DNA of 64,000 nt from Siphlonurus alternatus (GCA_949825025.1 OX463779.1:31194359-31258358); one strand, 5' to 3'. Shown: positions 41,168-51,769, counted from the stretch's first letter. The notes: a model not told the origin generated them from the letters alone. Numbers and translations: made by a program.

Positions 41168-41260
41168 ACCAGCCGGCAAGCTTTAAAAATATAAAGCTTT
41201 GGCTGGACAATAATGTATATGATTAAAATGAAATAAAAAAAAAAAAAAAAAAAAAAACTC
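41168..41260. repeat. Hairpin followed by poly(A)
   Basis: CCAGCCGGCAAGCTTT pairs with AAAGCTTTGGCTGG over a short AT loop (41168-41205). A run of about 21 A follows at 41237-41257. This could be the 3' end of a retroposed transcript, but no body is recognisable. Confidence 0.4.
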
Positions 41261-41336
41261 TCCAATACACAAGTGTATTAAGTATTAACCATAACTTAAC
41301 TTTAACCATATAAACAGAACTTTACATTGCAATAGT

Positions 41337-41490
41337 GGGGGCGATTCACGAAAGAGTTATCCAGGTTTTTATCCGCGTTTAGCTTAACCACGTTTAAACT
41401 ATAACTGTTTTACGTGTTAAATCACCTGACTAAACGTGGTTAAGCTAAACGCGGATAAAAACCTGGATAACTCTTTCGTGAATCGCCCCC
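41337..41490. mobile_element. Foldback MITE, family A (copy 3, near perfect)
   Basis: The 60-bp arms are identical when mirrored. They begin GGGGGCGATTCACGAAAGAG, then TTATCCAGGTTTTTATCC, GCGTTTAGCTTAACCACG and TTTA. About 34 bp of centre contains TGTTTTACGTGTTAAATC. ATA occurs just outside each end. Identical arms suggest a recent insertion or arm conversion. Confidence 0.92.
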
Positions 41491-42084
41491 AATATAGATT
41501 CGAGAAAATAAGCGATTGCGAGTGTTTCGCAGAATTGAGAAATATTCTAAGTTTAAAAATATGAGTTTGAAAAAATCGCGCGTTCTCCCTACCTCGATCG
41601 CCTCGCGCGAAGACGCGTCGGCGATGACGGATTTATTAATTAAAATTAATGTAATGATACACCACTAAAATAAACAGCACCAACCCACGGCATCACCATG
41701 CAATGATTGGGATGCAATTCACATTTATATCGTGTATTTAAAGGTTTGAGGTAACTGGAAAACCGTCAAGCTGGCCACCTCATTTGATTTGATTTTAATT
41801 ATTTTATAGTCGAATTAACAGCACCGCTGATGAATTCAACGGCACCACCTCAGTTGTGCACCATGATCCATTGTTCTATATAAAAAGTATTTTTTCCGTT
41901 TTGACCGTTGTAAGGCGTCTTAAATTGTGGATAGAAAATCAGCTGTTCGGGTATTTTTTAAAATAGGCAACCTGCATTGCGGACAAATTTTTTAACTTTA
42001 TGTTTCTAGCTCGACGTTGCTTGAATTCGGTGATCTAACGAGAACAGTTCAATGCCAGCATATCATGCTAACCACTCGACGTCG
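41491..42084. other. Intergenic DNA with CpG-dense patch
   Basis: 41575-41632 is about 60% GC with roughly a dozen CpG (ATCGCGCG, CGATCGCCTCGCGCG, GACGCGTCGGCGATGACGG), and its two halves are partly inverted (ATCGCC / GGCGAT). The phrase ACAGCACC occurs near 41676 and 41819. No gene recognised. Confidence 0.4.
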
Positions 42085-42185
42085 CCTCGGAAAATTTCCA
42101 CTTGCAGCCTTATTAATCATCATGTCTCATAAGAATAACATAGGGCATGGTGATTAACAAGTCTGCAAAGGGAAATTTTACAAGG
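42085..42185. mobile_element. Short foldback, family F (copy 3)
   Basis: The left arm CCTCGGAAAATTTCCACTTG then CAGCCTTATTAATCATCATG is mirrored by the right arm (reverse: CCTTGTAAAATTTCCCTTTG then CAGACTTGTTAATCACCATG). The loop is TCTCATAAGAATAACATAGG. Confidence 0.85.
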
Positions 42186-42280
42186 TGATGAGTGTACATT
42201 ATTGGGGTTAAAGTGATCGGAATAGTCTTTCAACTTTCAACCACTATATATTCATACATTTAGATTTTTTTAATTCAATC

Positions 42281-42538
42281 GAAAAGGAAATGAATCGAAA
42301 ATGAAATGAGCCGAAAAGGAAATGAACCGAATTGGAAATGGCGAGACGAAGAGGAAATGAACTGAAGAGGAAATAAACCGAATCGGAAATAAACCGAATC
42401 GGAAATGAACCGAAAAGGAAATGAACCGAGGAGGAATTGAGCCGAAAAGGAAATGGGCCGAAGAAGAAATAAACCGAAAAGGAAATGAACCGAAAAGGAA
42501 ATAAACCGAAGAGGAAATAAACCGAAAAGGAAATAAAC
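42281..42538 (+). repeat. 16-bp minisatellite of B, left block
   Basis: About sixteen units of the CCGAAAAGGAAATGAA / CCGAAGAGGAAATAAA type with point variants. The F/R/S-rich reading frame across it on the minus strand is an artefact. Confidence 0.9.
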
Positions 42539-42674
42539 CTCTAGTTAGGGAATCAACAACCAAATTTAACGAAAATCGCGCTATTGGTGATACCGGGCTG
42601 AAATTTTCAGTACTTGCTAATAACATCATTTGCATCAACTTTTTTGGCGGATCCCAAAAAAAAGTGTCATACCG

Positions 42675-42704
42675 TGACCTTGAGTGACCTTTGAACTTTG
42701 ACCT
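42675..42704. promoter_or_regulatory. Nuclear-receptor half-site cluster, left arm of C
   Basis: Four half-sites TGACCT, TGACCT, TGAACT and TGACCT (AGGTCA/AGTTCA on the other strand) at 42675, 42685, 42692 and 42699. The spacings are 4, 1 and 1 bp, forming overlapping DR1 elements plus a DR4. The mirror is at 46459-46488. Function is inferred from the motif only. Confidence 0.45.
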
Positions 42705-44112
42705 CCGATTGATTTACGTTTGATTTTTTTACAAGGAATCTAAGGCAGATACGAAAAAAATTGTCATTAGCAAATATGTTTGTACTAACACGGAGAGTAA
42801 TTAGCAATTTTTGGAAAATACCTAAGTCCATAAAAAACAAAATGGCGGCCGATGAAACTTTTATTGACCTCTTTTTTGGCAGCTTTCTTGCTTATTTTAA
42901 CCAAACTAGCAAACTTTTTAGCTTAAAATAGCAACTATCAATTGTCTACTATCATTACGATTAAAGAAAATCATAATGCTTGTTGATAAGAGAATAATAA
43001 CTCGAGATATTGTAATTTCTACCGTAAAATGAGCACTTATTCCCTATGCTATTATAATACGTTTTTTTACCAAAATCCATACTTTTTGTGACAAAAGCAT
43101 TAAACATACAGAAATGATTAATTGCATCATAAGAACCTTAAAAAATACTGTACCCTAAAATTTTGAACCACCCTTTGACCCCTGGTGACCTTTCAAAATG
43201 GCGGATGTGGAGAACAGGAATGTATTATTTTCTGGCAAACCAAAGGTCGGGATAAAGATATATTCCGCAGAAAAGATGCTTAGATGGTTGCAATTATTTA
43301 AAAAGGGTCCCTAATTGTTTTCAAAGTGCAATATTGCCAAATATAGCACCCCTAGAGACCTACATTTTATTTGACTTTTTTTCAGTTAAAATCGTATAAA
43401 ATCCATGCTTTCTGAAAGTGGAGCTTCTAATTTTCAAGCATGATTAATTAATTGGGGTCACGAGAACCAAAAAAATAAGAACCCCCCTCCCCTCCCCTCG
43501 ACCCCCCCCCAAAAAAAAATTGAAACATTTTACGCCTCCTGCCCAGGGTTCTTTAATCCATGATTGACTCGGGGAATTATATTATATTTTTTTAGGCCAT
43601 AGTCAGTGCATTGAAGTAATTGCAGTTAGTAACCATTTGTCTATAGTATACGTATTTCTACTAAATAAAAATTAAAACTAAGAGTAATTTTAAGAAAGAG
43701 TTCCCTAATTAAAAAAACAAAAAAAACATGGGTTTCCAAGTCTTCCTAAAATCTGAGTAATCTTTTTCTCGAGAAACAAATAATAAATATTTAACAAATA
43801 TAACAAATGTTTTATAAAATATATATGCTAAAAATACTGTATTTATATGAATAATGTTCACTTAATTTTTTGATAATGCTTTTAACCATTCGTTCACAGT
43901 ACAATATATAAATATGTACAATTTGTATAAAATAAGTATGTACGATCAAGTACATCCAGCGGGGTTCTAAAATGGAAAAGGTACGTGTTCGTGCATACGC
44001 ACAATGATCCAAATCTGCAACGTTAATTTATGAGCGACTTTCGGAGGGTGCAACGGAGGCATACATTACCCCCTTTATATGCACGTTTAAATCAACCCAG
44101 CAAGGGCAATAT

Positions 44113-44297
44113 CACAATATCAGCCGTGAATCCAGAAAAAAAAAATCGGAGGGGGTAGAGGGGTGGGGGGGACGTGCTTCCTCCATAAGGCCAATGTTAA
44201 AAGAAAAAAATGGAGTGTGGCAAATGCCTATACTGCAATTGCCCTTGTTAAGTAAAACATATCAGCCCCCCCCCCCTCCCTCCCTGGATCCGCGCCT
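44113..44297 (-). mobile_element. C-rich non-autonomous element, family E (copy 2)
   Basis: Read on the minus strand it follows copy 1 in order: a long C/G-run, GGGCAATTGCAG, TATAGGCATTTGCC, CTCCATTTTTTT, AACATTGGCCTTATG, a second run, then TTTTTTCTGGATTCACGGC. GGGCAATAT occurs just outside both ends (44104-44112 and 44298-44306), possibly a 9-bp target duplication. It sits in the loop of C. Confidence 0.55.
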
Positions 44298-45282
44298 GGG
44301 CAATATTGAAGGTACCAACATCAAAAGTTAGTCCTGCGTATTTATGATAGCTACAACAACAAGAGGAAAAAAAAAAAAAAAAACGATTTCCCAATAACTA
44401 TATTTTATATTATTTTCCACATTTCCAGCACTCACTTTCAAACCTGCTTAGAGAAGTGTGTAATTTTTTTTTTTTTTTTTTTTTCAAATTTCCATTCAAA
44501 AATAAGAGAAGGTGAATTAAAAGAATTAAATTTTTGCTGAATCTGCGTCAAAAAATAGTACTAAAAATAAAAATTTACTGCCGGGCTTCATTTGTGTCGT
44601 TTTGTCGGTTATGATAATTTTAAACATTTTGATTTTCATCCCTAACTCCGGGATGATAGTGGAACCCTAATATGTTGATTTGCATTTTTCAGTTCCTCAC
44701 TCATTAAGAAAGGTTTTTCAAAACTCATTTTCAAAATGTTAGGTTTTTAGCTACATTGAACTACATTTTGGAGCTGGTTCCTTCAATATTGTCCTTGCCG
44801 GGAGTTAATTATGAGACAACTTGCATTTTGGTAATAACCCAATAAGTGGGATATATGTCCCTCTAGGTATTTCCCCCCGTACCAGTAAAGAATTACAATA
44901 TATTTAAGTATAAAAATTAATTGTAATGCATTTATAATTTGACTAAGACAGTAAGATTTATATAGTTTTATTATTGTCATTGATTATATATTCGTATGTA
45001 TACAGTGTAACCTTTAATTGATAACATATGATTAGCAAGAACGGTGATCCAGTAGAGTTTTTTAATATAATGGAAGAGGACAGAGGTGCTTCATGTTCTG
45101 TAAAGTCAATTTAGGGGGGCGATGTACATAGGGGAGAGGGGGGGGGTGGAGGCTTAATTATATGTTGGTATCTTAAAGAGTAAAGAAGGTTGTGATTCAT
45201 ATATGCTTGTTTATCGAGAAATAGATTACTCAGATTTTAGGAAGACTTGGAAACCCATCTTTTTTTTTTAATTAGGGACACT

Positions 45283-45460
45283 GGGGGACATTCACAAAGC
45301 ACTTTAACCCCCACTTTAGCCCCGATTTTTAACCCTGGTGCTAAACATGGTACTAAATCAGGGGCTAACCATGTTAAGCTCATAGTTTAGCACCATGTTT
45401 AGCACCAGGGTTAAAAATCGGGGCTAAAGTGGGGGTTAAAGTGCTTTGTGAATGTCCCCC
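45283..45460. mobile_element. Foldback MITE, family D (copy 1), nested in C
   Basis: A near-perfect palindrome with arms of about 80 bp: GGGGGACATTCACAAAGC, ACTTTAACCCCCACTTTAG, CCCCGATTTTTAACCCTGG, TGCTAAACATGG. It interrupts the right arm of C. The left arm of C at about 43699-43712 gives the uninterrupted sequence (AAGAAAGAGTTCCCTAATT), so both filled and empty sites are visible. Confidence 0.93.
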
Positions 45461-45971
45461 CTTCTTTCTTAAAATTACTCTTAGTTTTAATTTTTATTTA
45501 GTAGAAATACGTATACTATAGACAAATGGTTACTAACTGCAATTACTTCAATGCACTGACTATGGCCTAAAAAAATATAATATAATTCTCCGAGTCAATC
45601 ATGGATTAAAGAACCCTGGGCAGGAGGCGTAAAATGTTTCAATTTTTTTTTGGGGGGGGGGTCGAGGGGAGGGGAGGGGGGTTCTTATTTTTTTGGTTCT
45701 CGTGACCCCAATTAATTAATCATGCTTGAAAATTAGAAGCTCCACTTTCAGAAAGCATGGATTTTATACGATTTTAACTGAAAAAAAGTCAAATAAAATG
45801 TAGGTCTCTAGGGGTGCTATATTTGGCAATATTGCACTTTGAAAACAATTAGGGACCCTTTTTAAATAATTGCAACCATCTAAGCATCTTTTCTGCGGAA
45901 TATATCTTTATCCCGACCTTTGGTTTGCCAGAAAATAATACATTCCTGTTCTCCACATCCGCCATTTTGAA

Positions 45972-45994
45972 AGGTCACCAGGGGTCAAAGGGTG
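45972..45994. promoter_or_regulatory. Second half-site cluster, right arm of C
   Basis: AGGTCA (45972-45977), 4-bp spacer CCAG, GGGTCA (45982-45987), 1-bp spacer, AGGGTG: a DR4 overlapping an imperfect DR1. The mirrored copy in the left arm is at 43169-43191 (TGACCC, TGACCT). Confidence 0.4.
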
Positions 45995-46458
45995 GTTCAA
46001 AATTTTAGGGTACAGTATTTTTTAAGGTTTTTATGATGCAATTAATCATTTCTGTATGTTTAATGCTTTTGTCACAAAAAGTATGGATTTTGGTAAAAAA
46101 ACGTATTATAATAGCATAGGGAATAAGTGCTCATTTTACGGTAGAAATTACAATATCTTGAGTTATTATTCTCTTATCAACAAGCATTATGATTTTCTTT
46201 AATCGTGATGATAGTAGACAATTGATAGTTGCTATTTTAAGCTAAAAAGTTTGCTAGTTTGGTTAAAATAAGCAAGAAAGCTGCCAAAAAAGAGGTCAAT
46301 AAAAGTTTCATCGGCCGCCATTTTGTTTTTTATGGACTTAGGTATTTTCCAAAAATTGCTAATTACTCTCCGTGTTAGTACAAACATATTTGCTAATGAC
46401 AATTTTTTTTGTATCTGCCTTAGATTCCTTGTAAAAAAATCAAACGTAAATCAATCGG

Positions 46459-46488
46459 AGGTCAAAGTTCAAAGGTCACTCAAGGTCA
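46459..46488. promoter_or_regulatory. Nuclear-receptor half-site cluster, right arm of C
   Basis: AGGTCA, AGTTCA, AGGTCA and AGGTCA start at 46459, 46466, 46473 and 46483: two consecutive DR1 spacings and one DR4. The last is preceded by TC, giving TCAAGGTCA, the extended monomer site known for FTZ-F1/ERR-type receptors. Presence is directly seen; activity is inference. Confidence 0.45.
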
Positions 46489-46612
46489 CGGTATGACACT
46501 TTTTTTTGGGATCCGCCAAAAAAGTTGATGCAAATGATGTTATTAGCAAGTACTGAAAATTTCAGCCCGGTATCACCAATAGCGCGATTTTTGCCATTAA
46601 TTCCCTAACTAA

Positions 46613-46999
46613 AGAGGAAATGAACCGAAAAGGAAATAAACCGAAGAGGAAATAAACCGAAAAGTAAATAAACCGAAGAGGAAATGAACCGAAAGGGAAA
46701 TCAACCGAAGGGGAAATAAACCGAAAAGGAAATAAACCGAAGAGGAAATAAACCGAAAAGGAAATAAACCGAAGAGGAAATGAACCGAAAAGGAAATAAA
46801 CCGAAAAGTGTACAGTGTTGCCAGATTTTACAATACCTCCCACCACTTTGTTAAACGGAGGCGTGGCGAGGGCGTGGCCAAGTAAAAATTTCGGTTTATT
46901 TCCTCTTCGGTTCATTTCTTTTCGGTTCATTTCCTCTTCGGTTTATTTCCTTTTCGGTTTATTTCCCCTTCGGTTTATTTCCCTTTCGGTTCATTTACC
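46613..46999. repeat. 16-bp minisatellite of B, right block, centre and inverted block
   Basis: About twelve plus-oriented units (46613-46806), a unique centre with ACAGTGTTGCCAGATTTT and GGAGGCGTGGCGAGGGCG, then about seven inverted units of the TTTCGGTTTATTTCC type to 46999. Confidence 0.88.
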
Positions 47000-47334
47000 C
47001 TGTCCCTTTTTTATATAATATAATGTAAATATGATTAATTTTTCATTTTAACATGAATAACTAAATTATTAAAAAAAAAATAATGTTGAAAATCAGTATG
47101 GTTAATATTGTTTATTATTTTTTGAAAAAAATTGATAGCTTTATTGGAAAAAGCCTTATAAAATGAACAACACATAAAACATGAAAGCTAATGTCGTGCA
47201 GGTTGCATGTTACCCCTGAACAAAATGAGCAATGAACTCTATGCGTTGCAAAGTCTTCTACTCGTTGTTAGTAAACAAAGTATTGTTGTGTAATGGTTTG
47301 TTACAACCATTGCGAGTATAAGAGTACTTTCTAA

Positions 47335-47433
47335 GTTTACATGACGGTGTTAAATGCATATTCGTTGACGACGCCTCATAAGAATAACATTATCCGTCGT
47401 CAACGAATACGCATTAAACACCGTCATGTAAAC
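47335..47433. mobile_element. Short foldback, family G (copy 2, near perfect)
   Basis: Arms of about 40 bp: GTTTACATGACGGTGTTAAA then TGCATATTCGTTGACGACG, mirrored with one or two changes. The loop CCTCATAAGAATAACATTATC contains the core shared with family F. Confidence 0.92.
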
Positions 47434-48040
47434 GTTGATGCCTTGTAACACCTTTTGACACCAAAATATCAAACACATGTTAATCTAACAAAAAAGTGTA
47501 AATCCTATTATATGCTGACATATTTTGTTGCTCCACTGTTATCTTTTTCTCAGTAATTAAGATTAAACACATTTTAATATTATTAACATTTACCGTAGAA
47601 TTAATGGCCGTTGATACTTTTTGAAAAGTTCCAAAACGTATCAAAATTCTGAAAAAATTTTAGTTCATAAAATAAAGGACAAAATTACTGTTAATTTGCT
47701 AATATAAAACAACAACATATTTGGTGTGTATTATATTAATAAAATTAATTTTTTCGTATGAAAAAATATAGTCAGTTGGCTAAAAAGTCCTTATAGATAT
47801 ATTTTATTATATGCTTACTTTAAATGCTGAATACCTCGAAAATTTCACCAATTTTGGTCAATTTGCTTTTTTCATGAAAAATAATTTCATGATATCAGGA
47901 AGGGTGGCAAAAAATTTCAGAGTGGTGTACTATCAACTAAAGCCTATTTTTATTACCACTAATTCTTTATTAGATTTTTTATTAAAACAAAAATAAAGCT
48001 TCCGTTGAAAGATGAACCTTTTGTTGTTACGGCACAATCA
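47434..48040. other. AT-rich intergenic DNA
   Basis: I see nothing beyond short AT stretches. Confidence 0.4.
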
Positions 48041-48195
48041 CGTGACCTGTTTGCTAATGACATCAACTGATCTTGGTGATGACAATCCACGCCCACACCG
48101 CAGGCCACGTCACTCTCAGGTACTGATAGATGACATAGCCACAATATTCCATACATAACAACCGCAACAGTGGGAGGTTTATACGGATTAGTCAA
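48041..48195 (-). other. GC-richer island, weak exon candidate
   Basis: About 150 bp of higher GC. The minus frame with ATG at about 48154 starts MYGILWLCHLSVPESDVACG, superficially like a signal peptide, and stays open into AT-rich DNA at 47959. No splice sites or family identified. Confidence 0.12.
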
Positions 48196-48999
48196 GTATT
48201 CAAAGAGAAATCCCTTCTTAGTGATTAGAACTTAAATCTATGTGGTATGCTCATATATACTGTAGATACCTGGTCCTGTATATTTATGCTCGTATTCTAT
48301 AATATATATTTATATTATGTAATAACTTGGAATTACAATAAAATCATTTTGGTTTTTCTCTGTTTCCATTTATTCTGTCATAAACTAACCACTAAATGTG
48401 ACAATTTTTTTATATTTTTATTAAAATTATATTTTTTAATTCAGTTTAGTTAAAAACATTATTTCTTCGTTTATTTATGAAATTTTAATGAAACTTGTGT
48501 TCACTGAATCGTATAATATACCTGTTATATATGACACATGTGCCTGATGTTTGATAAAGAGAAATTTTCAATTAAATACAGTTAATTTTATTTTCAATTA
48601 TATTAATTCTTTACGAATATGTTGGCTTTTACTTAATTCTAACAGAATTGAGCAATGTTCTCATGTAGTGATCGTAATCAGTACAAATCAGAAGACATGC
48701 ATGTAGATGTTTTGAAAGTATGACTTAATTCAATTCCTCATTGCTAGGGAGTTTCAGCGAACTATACTTTAATGATAATATGATAAAGAATTTAAATTAG
48801 CTTTACATTTACAATATGAAAATTTAACTTTCTTAATTTTTTATAAGACAAAGTTAATTAAAGCAATTATTACAAGTAATTAATATAATAAATAAAAAAA
48901 AATTGTAGAAATATCAATTTATTAACATAAAGTTCATAATAATGTTACTAAAAGTCGTTACTTTAGTCATTATTGTTGATTAATATTCCATGTTTTACA

Positions 49000-49153
49000 G
49001 TGCGTATAGTTGTCTGTCAAAGGCTGCGGGGGATTGTTCGCTTATCCCTACGGTCTGGCGAATATGGCAGCTCGGGGAATAACCAAAGTAGCCCGCAGAG
49101 AGCAATCAAGACGTAAGGTTGCAGGCCTGATGAAAAAAAAAAAAAAAAAAAAA
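49000..49153 (+). mobile_element. Possible 5'-truncated retroposon with poly(A) tail
   Basis: A sharply bounded GC-rich block (GGCTGCGGGGGATTGTTCGC, TATGGCAGCTCGGGG, GTTGCAGGCCTGATG) ends in a run of about 21 A (49133-49153). This is the expected form of a truncated SINE, LINE or processed transcript. One frame is open through the block (contains MAARGITKVARREQSRRK), so a pseudogene fragment is an alternative. No parent recognised. Confidence 0.4.
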
Positions 49154-49398
49154 TCAGATTGCTAACATTCTATTATAGTTTAAAGAAAACAGGTCAGAAA
49201 AACTCTAACATTAAAGTTTAATTTATAATTCTACGTATCAATAATAACTTAAATTATATACTTTATAAAAATAAAGTAAAAAATTAAAATGAAGTATTAC
49301 GAAGTGCGAAAGAAATATTTTTAATAATAATAATAATGCAAATCGTACGAAAATTGAGCTACAAGGATACCAAAATATAAGTCTTAAGTACCCAAAAA

Positions 49399-49433
<35 letters not shown>

Positions 49434-50189
49434 CATTCACTTTGGGACACCTTTAATTTAGGCTTCATTCTTATCCATATTATATGTGTATAAGACTCTA
49501 TGAAAGAAAACATTATGTAACACATAATAATTTGTAGTACTTGTTAATTTTTATTTACGGGCAATTGACAGTTAATTTAAAGCTATTTTTAAGTGCTTAC
49601 CAATCAACATGTATATATAAAAAAAAGAGTTCTTTAAATATTTAGAACTTTACATTTTAATCATAAATACATTTCATATTTAGGTTCATTATATTATATA
49701 TCATCAAAACATTTGACAAGTCTTTTAAAGTAACTTTGAGGTTTTCTTGTAAATCCAACTTTTACAACAAAGATTCTAGTAAAACTTTGAAGCTGGGAAC
49801 ACAATGTCTTTATTACTCATTCTGTCGCATTCAAAGCTGCATTATTTATATGACATTTCTCATCTACTTATCAAGTCCTTTAAATATGACATTTGAATGT
49901 TGATACCTCCTCTGTTAGACATTAGAAAACTTTTTAAGCAGTCTTAGATGGTAACTTACAAATTTCGCTTTTAGAAGTCATTAATAATTGGTTATGCATT
50001 TAGAAATTACACTGTAAGGGTAATAAATTTCAGGACAACATTTCCAGTGTCACAACTTTGAGGGTCCTCCTCGTGAAGTCTTTCAATTTGAGGGCTGTGT
50101 ATTGAGAGGAATAGTAGCAACTTTTGTGGTATTTGAAATATAATTATGAACCTAATAATGTAGTAATATCGGTTTACATTATATATATA
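49154..50189. other. AT-rich intergenic DNA with poly(A)
   Basis: A-run of about 31 at 49400-49432. No gene recognised. Confidence 0.45.
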
Positions 50190-50294
50190 TGAGTGAAATT
50201 CAAGAAGGGTTTCTCGCTAACCACGTTTAATTAGTGCCATTGAATTAGACTAGTGCTAACCACAGTTTATAGTGAGAAACTTGGATAGCTTTCG
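50190..50294. mobile_element. Foldback MITE, family A (copy 4, degraded)
   Basis: The arms GGGTTTCTCGCTAACCACG and, in reverse, AAGTTTCTCACTATAAAC with GCTATCC remain. The centre TGCCATTGAATTAGACTAG matches the copy at 1-126 (TGTCATTGAATTAGACTGA), so these two form a subfamily. Confidence 0.7.
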
Positions 50295-50694
50295 TGTATC
50301 ACCCATATTAATAGTATATAAATTATATTTCTCAAATTTTCTTTTCTTTTCATTTTATTATGAAAACAATGTAAAATAAATTCCATAAAAATTAAACCAT
50401 ATTAGTTAGAAGTAAAAAGCATGATGAAAATATTACATTGTGTTTGTAGCATGCACTCGTATATCTCAATATTTCTAATTTGAAAACTTTCATTATATTA
50501 TTCTAAATTATTTAATTTTAATAAATAATTGGTTTTTCTGATGGTAAATTTGTCTATATAAGAATAAGATTTACCTTCTTTGCGAGCAACTGACTGTTAG
50601 TGTATAAAACGGTAAAAAAAAAAAAAATTTGCTGAGCCATCTCTTCCAGCTTTTGTTTGTTTCTCACTCAAGTGTGACTGAAGCTTTACTTTTC

Positions 50695-50698
<4 letters not shown>

Positions 50699-50776
<78 letters not shown>
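50699..50776. repeat. (TC)n microsatellite
   Basis: About 39 uninterrupted units. The downstream flank has CACTCACTGTCACTG and GAGTCACTCAGACAACATC. The latter contains an initiator-like TCAGAC, so a GAGA-type promoter is conceivable but unproven. Confidence 0.95.
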
Positions 50777-50778
<2 letters not shown>

Positions 50779-51550
50779 CTCACTGTCACTGTTACTACGT
50801 AGAGAGAGTCACTCAGACAACATCATTGTACAGTATATTGTGAGAACTACTGAACCATGAAACTAGAAATCCTTTCTGTTGTATTCTTCTAATTAAAAAC
50901 TGTGGTACGTAATTACTTTTTTAAATTATGACATAAAATCATGCAATTTTTTTTTACCTCAAGTTAAAGTGCGTGTAATATGATTACTATAGGGTATATA
51001 AATATTAACATTGGTTTATTAAGTAAAAAGTTTAATTACTGACAAGTGTTAAGGTGGTAAGGTCTTTTTACTGTAAAGATATAATATTAAAATAATTTTA
51101 ATAAAATAAAAATTTTAAGGAGAGAATAAAAAAAAATATATACATGTAAATTGAAAAAAAAAAAAAATGAATATTTTTTCAGCTTACTTTTTTCTCTTTA
51201 CTTCATATGATAATATTTTTTTACTAAAATTTGCCAGTGTGCAGGATTATGCTATGTAGCAATCCACCAACATATACCAGCCTGTTTGCACTCAACAACT
51301 CAACCAACATACCAGCCTGTTTGCACTCACGCCCTGTAAAGCTAGTCTCTTATTTACTCCTATTCATTCGTGCTTCAATACTTTACTGACTCAATGTCTT
51401 GTATTCAAATTTCCCAATTCTTCATTGCAAAAAACTGACGTTGTTTAGAATTTAGTGGATTCTTCTCAATAAACTGAGGTGAACATTGAACATACCTAAT
51501 CACGGAAGTTGTGACTGAATAAATAATAAACCATGTATTGAAACTTAAGC
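50777..51550. other. AT-rich intergenic DNA
   Basis: A local direct duplication CCAACATATACCAGCCTGTT / CCAACATACCAGCCTGTTTG (about 51268 and 51303) with TTTGCACTCA. No gene. Confidence 0.45.
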
Positions 51551-51769
51551 TACAGTCAAATTAATTTTATATTCCTTCCGGAAGTAGCCGGAAGTGTGAA
51601 GTTTGCAGCTCCTCTGTTTGTAATTCAGTTTAGAAACTTTACAGAGTGGTTTAAAGTAGAAGTATACTGACCTATGTGAAATTGTATAACGCTGAAATGA
51701 GAATAGAAAGATTAGAAATCTTACACTTCCGGGTACTTCCGGAGGGAATTTCATGTAAATTTGACTGTA
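51551..51769. mobile_element. Foldback element M
   Basis: The left end TACAGTCAAATTAATTTTA then TTCCTTCCGGAAGTAGCC and GGAAGTGTGAAGTTTG is mirrored by the right end (reverse: TACAGTCAAATTTACATGAA, TTCCCTCCGGAAGTACCC, GGAAGTGTAAGATTTC). Fragments related to it lie at 36470-36500, 57935-57978 and 59160-59280. Confidence 0.8.

Larger units (their letters stand above)
42541..46611. mobile_element. 4.07-kb palindromic element C
   Basis: The arms of about 1.24 kb (42541-43785, and 45205-46611 minus nested D) are mirrored with very few differences. In the 85 bp I compared directly there were two. The ends read TAGTTAGGGAAT on both sides. A 1.4-kb loop (43786-45204) contains a family E element. No open frame in arms or loop resembles a transposase, so it is non-autonomous. 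Each arm includes AAAATGGCGGCCGATG, AAAATGGCGGATGTGG and clusters of AGGTCA half-sites. Confidence 0.88.
42277..47005. mobile_element. Large family B foldback, split by palindrome C
   Basis: Plus-oriented 16-bp units lie at 42281-42538 and again at 46613-46806. A roughly 80-bp centre (46807-46888) follows, then inverted units at 46889-46999. Because the two blocks flanking C have the same orientation and register, they are one array broken by the insertion of C. Without C the element would be about 650 bp with 16-bp repeat arms, matching the layout at 36756. Confidence 0.7.

Noticed and set aside
42270..42638. FRFISSSVYFLFG-type repeat protein from the 16-bp array, also at 46562-46930 and 46815-47018
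   Set aside because: The array lies in element B and the frame arises from a 48-bp (3 x 16) periodicity; composition is F/S/R only.
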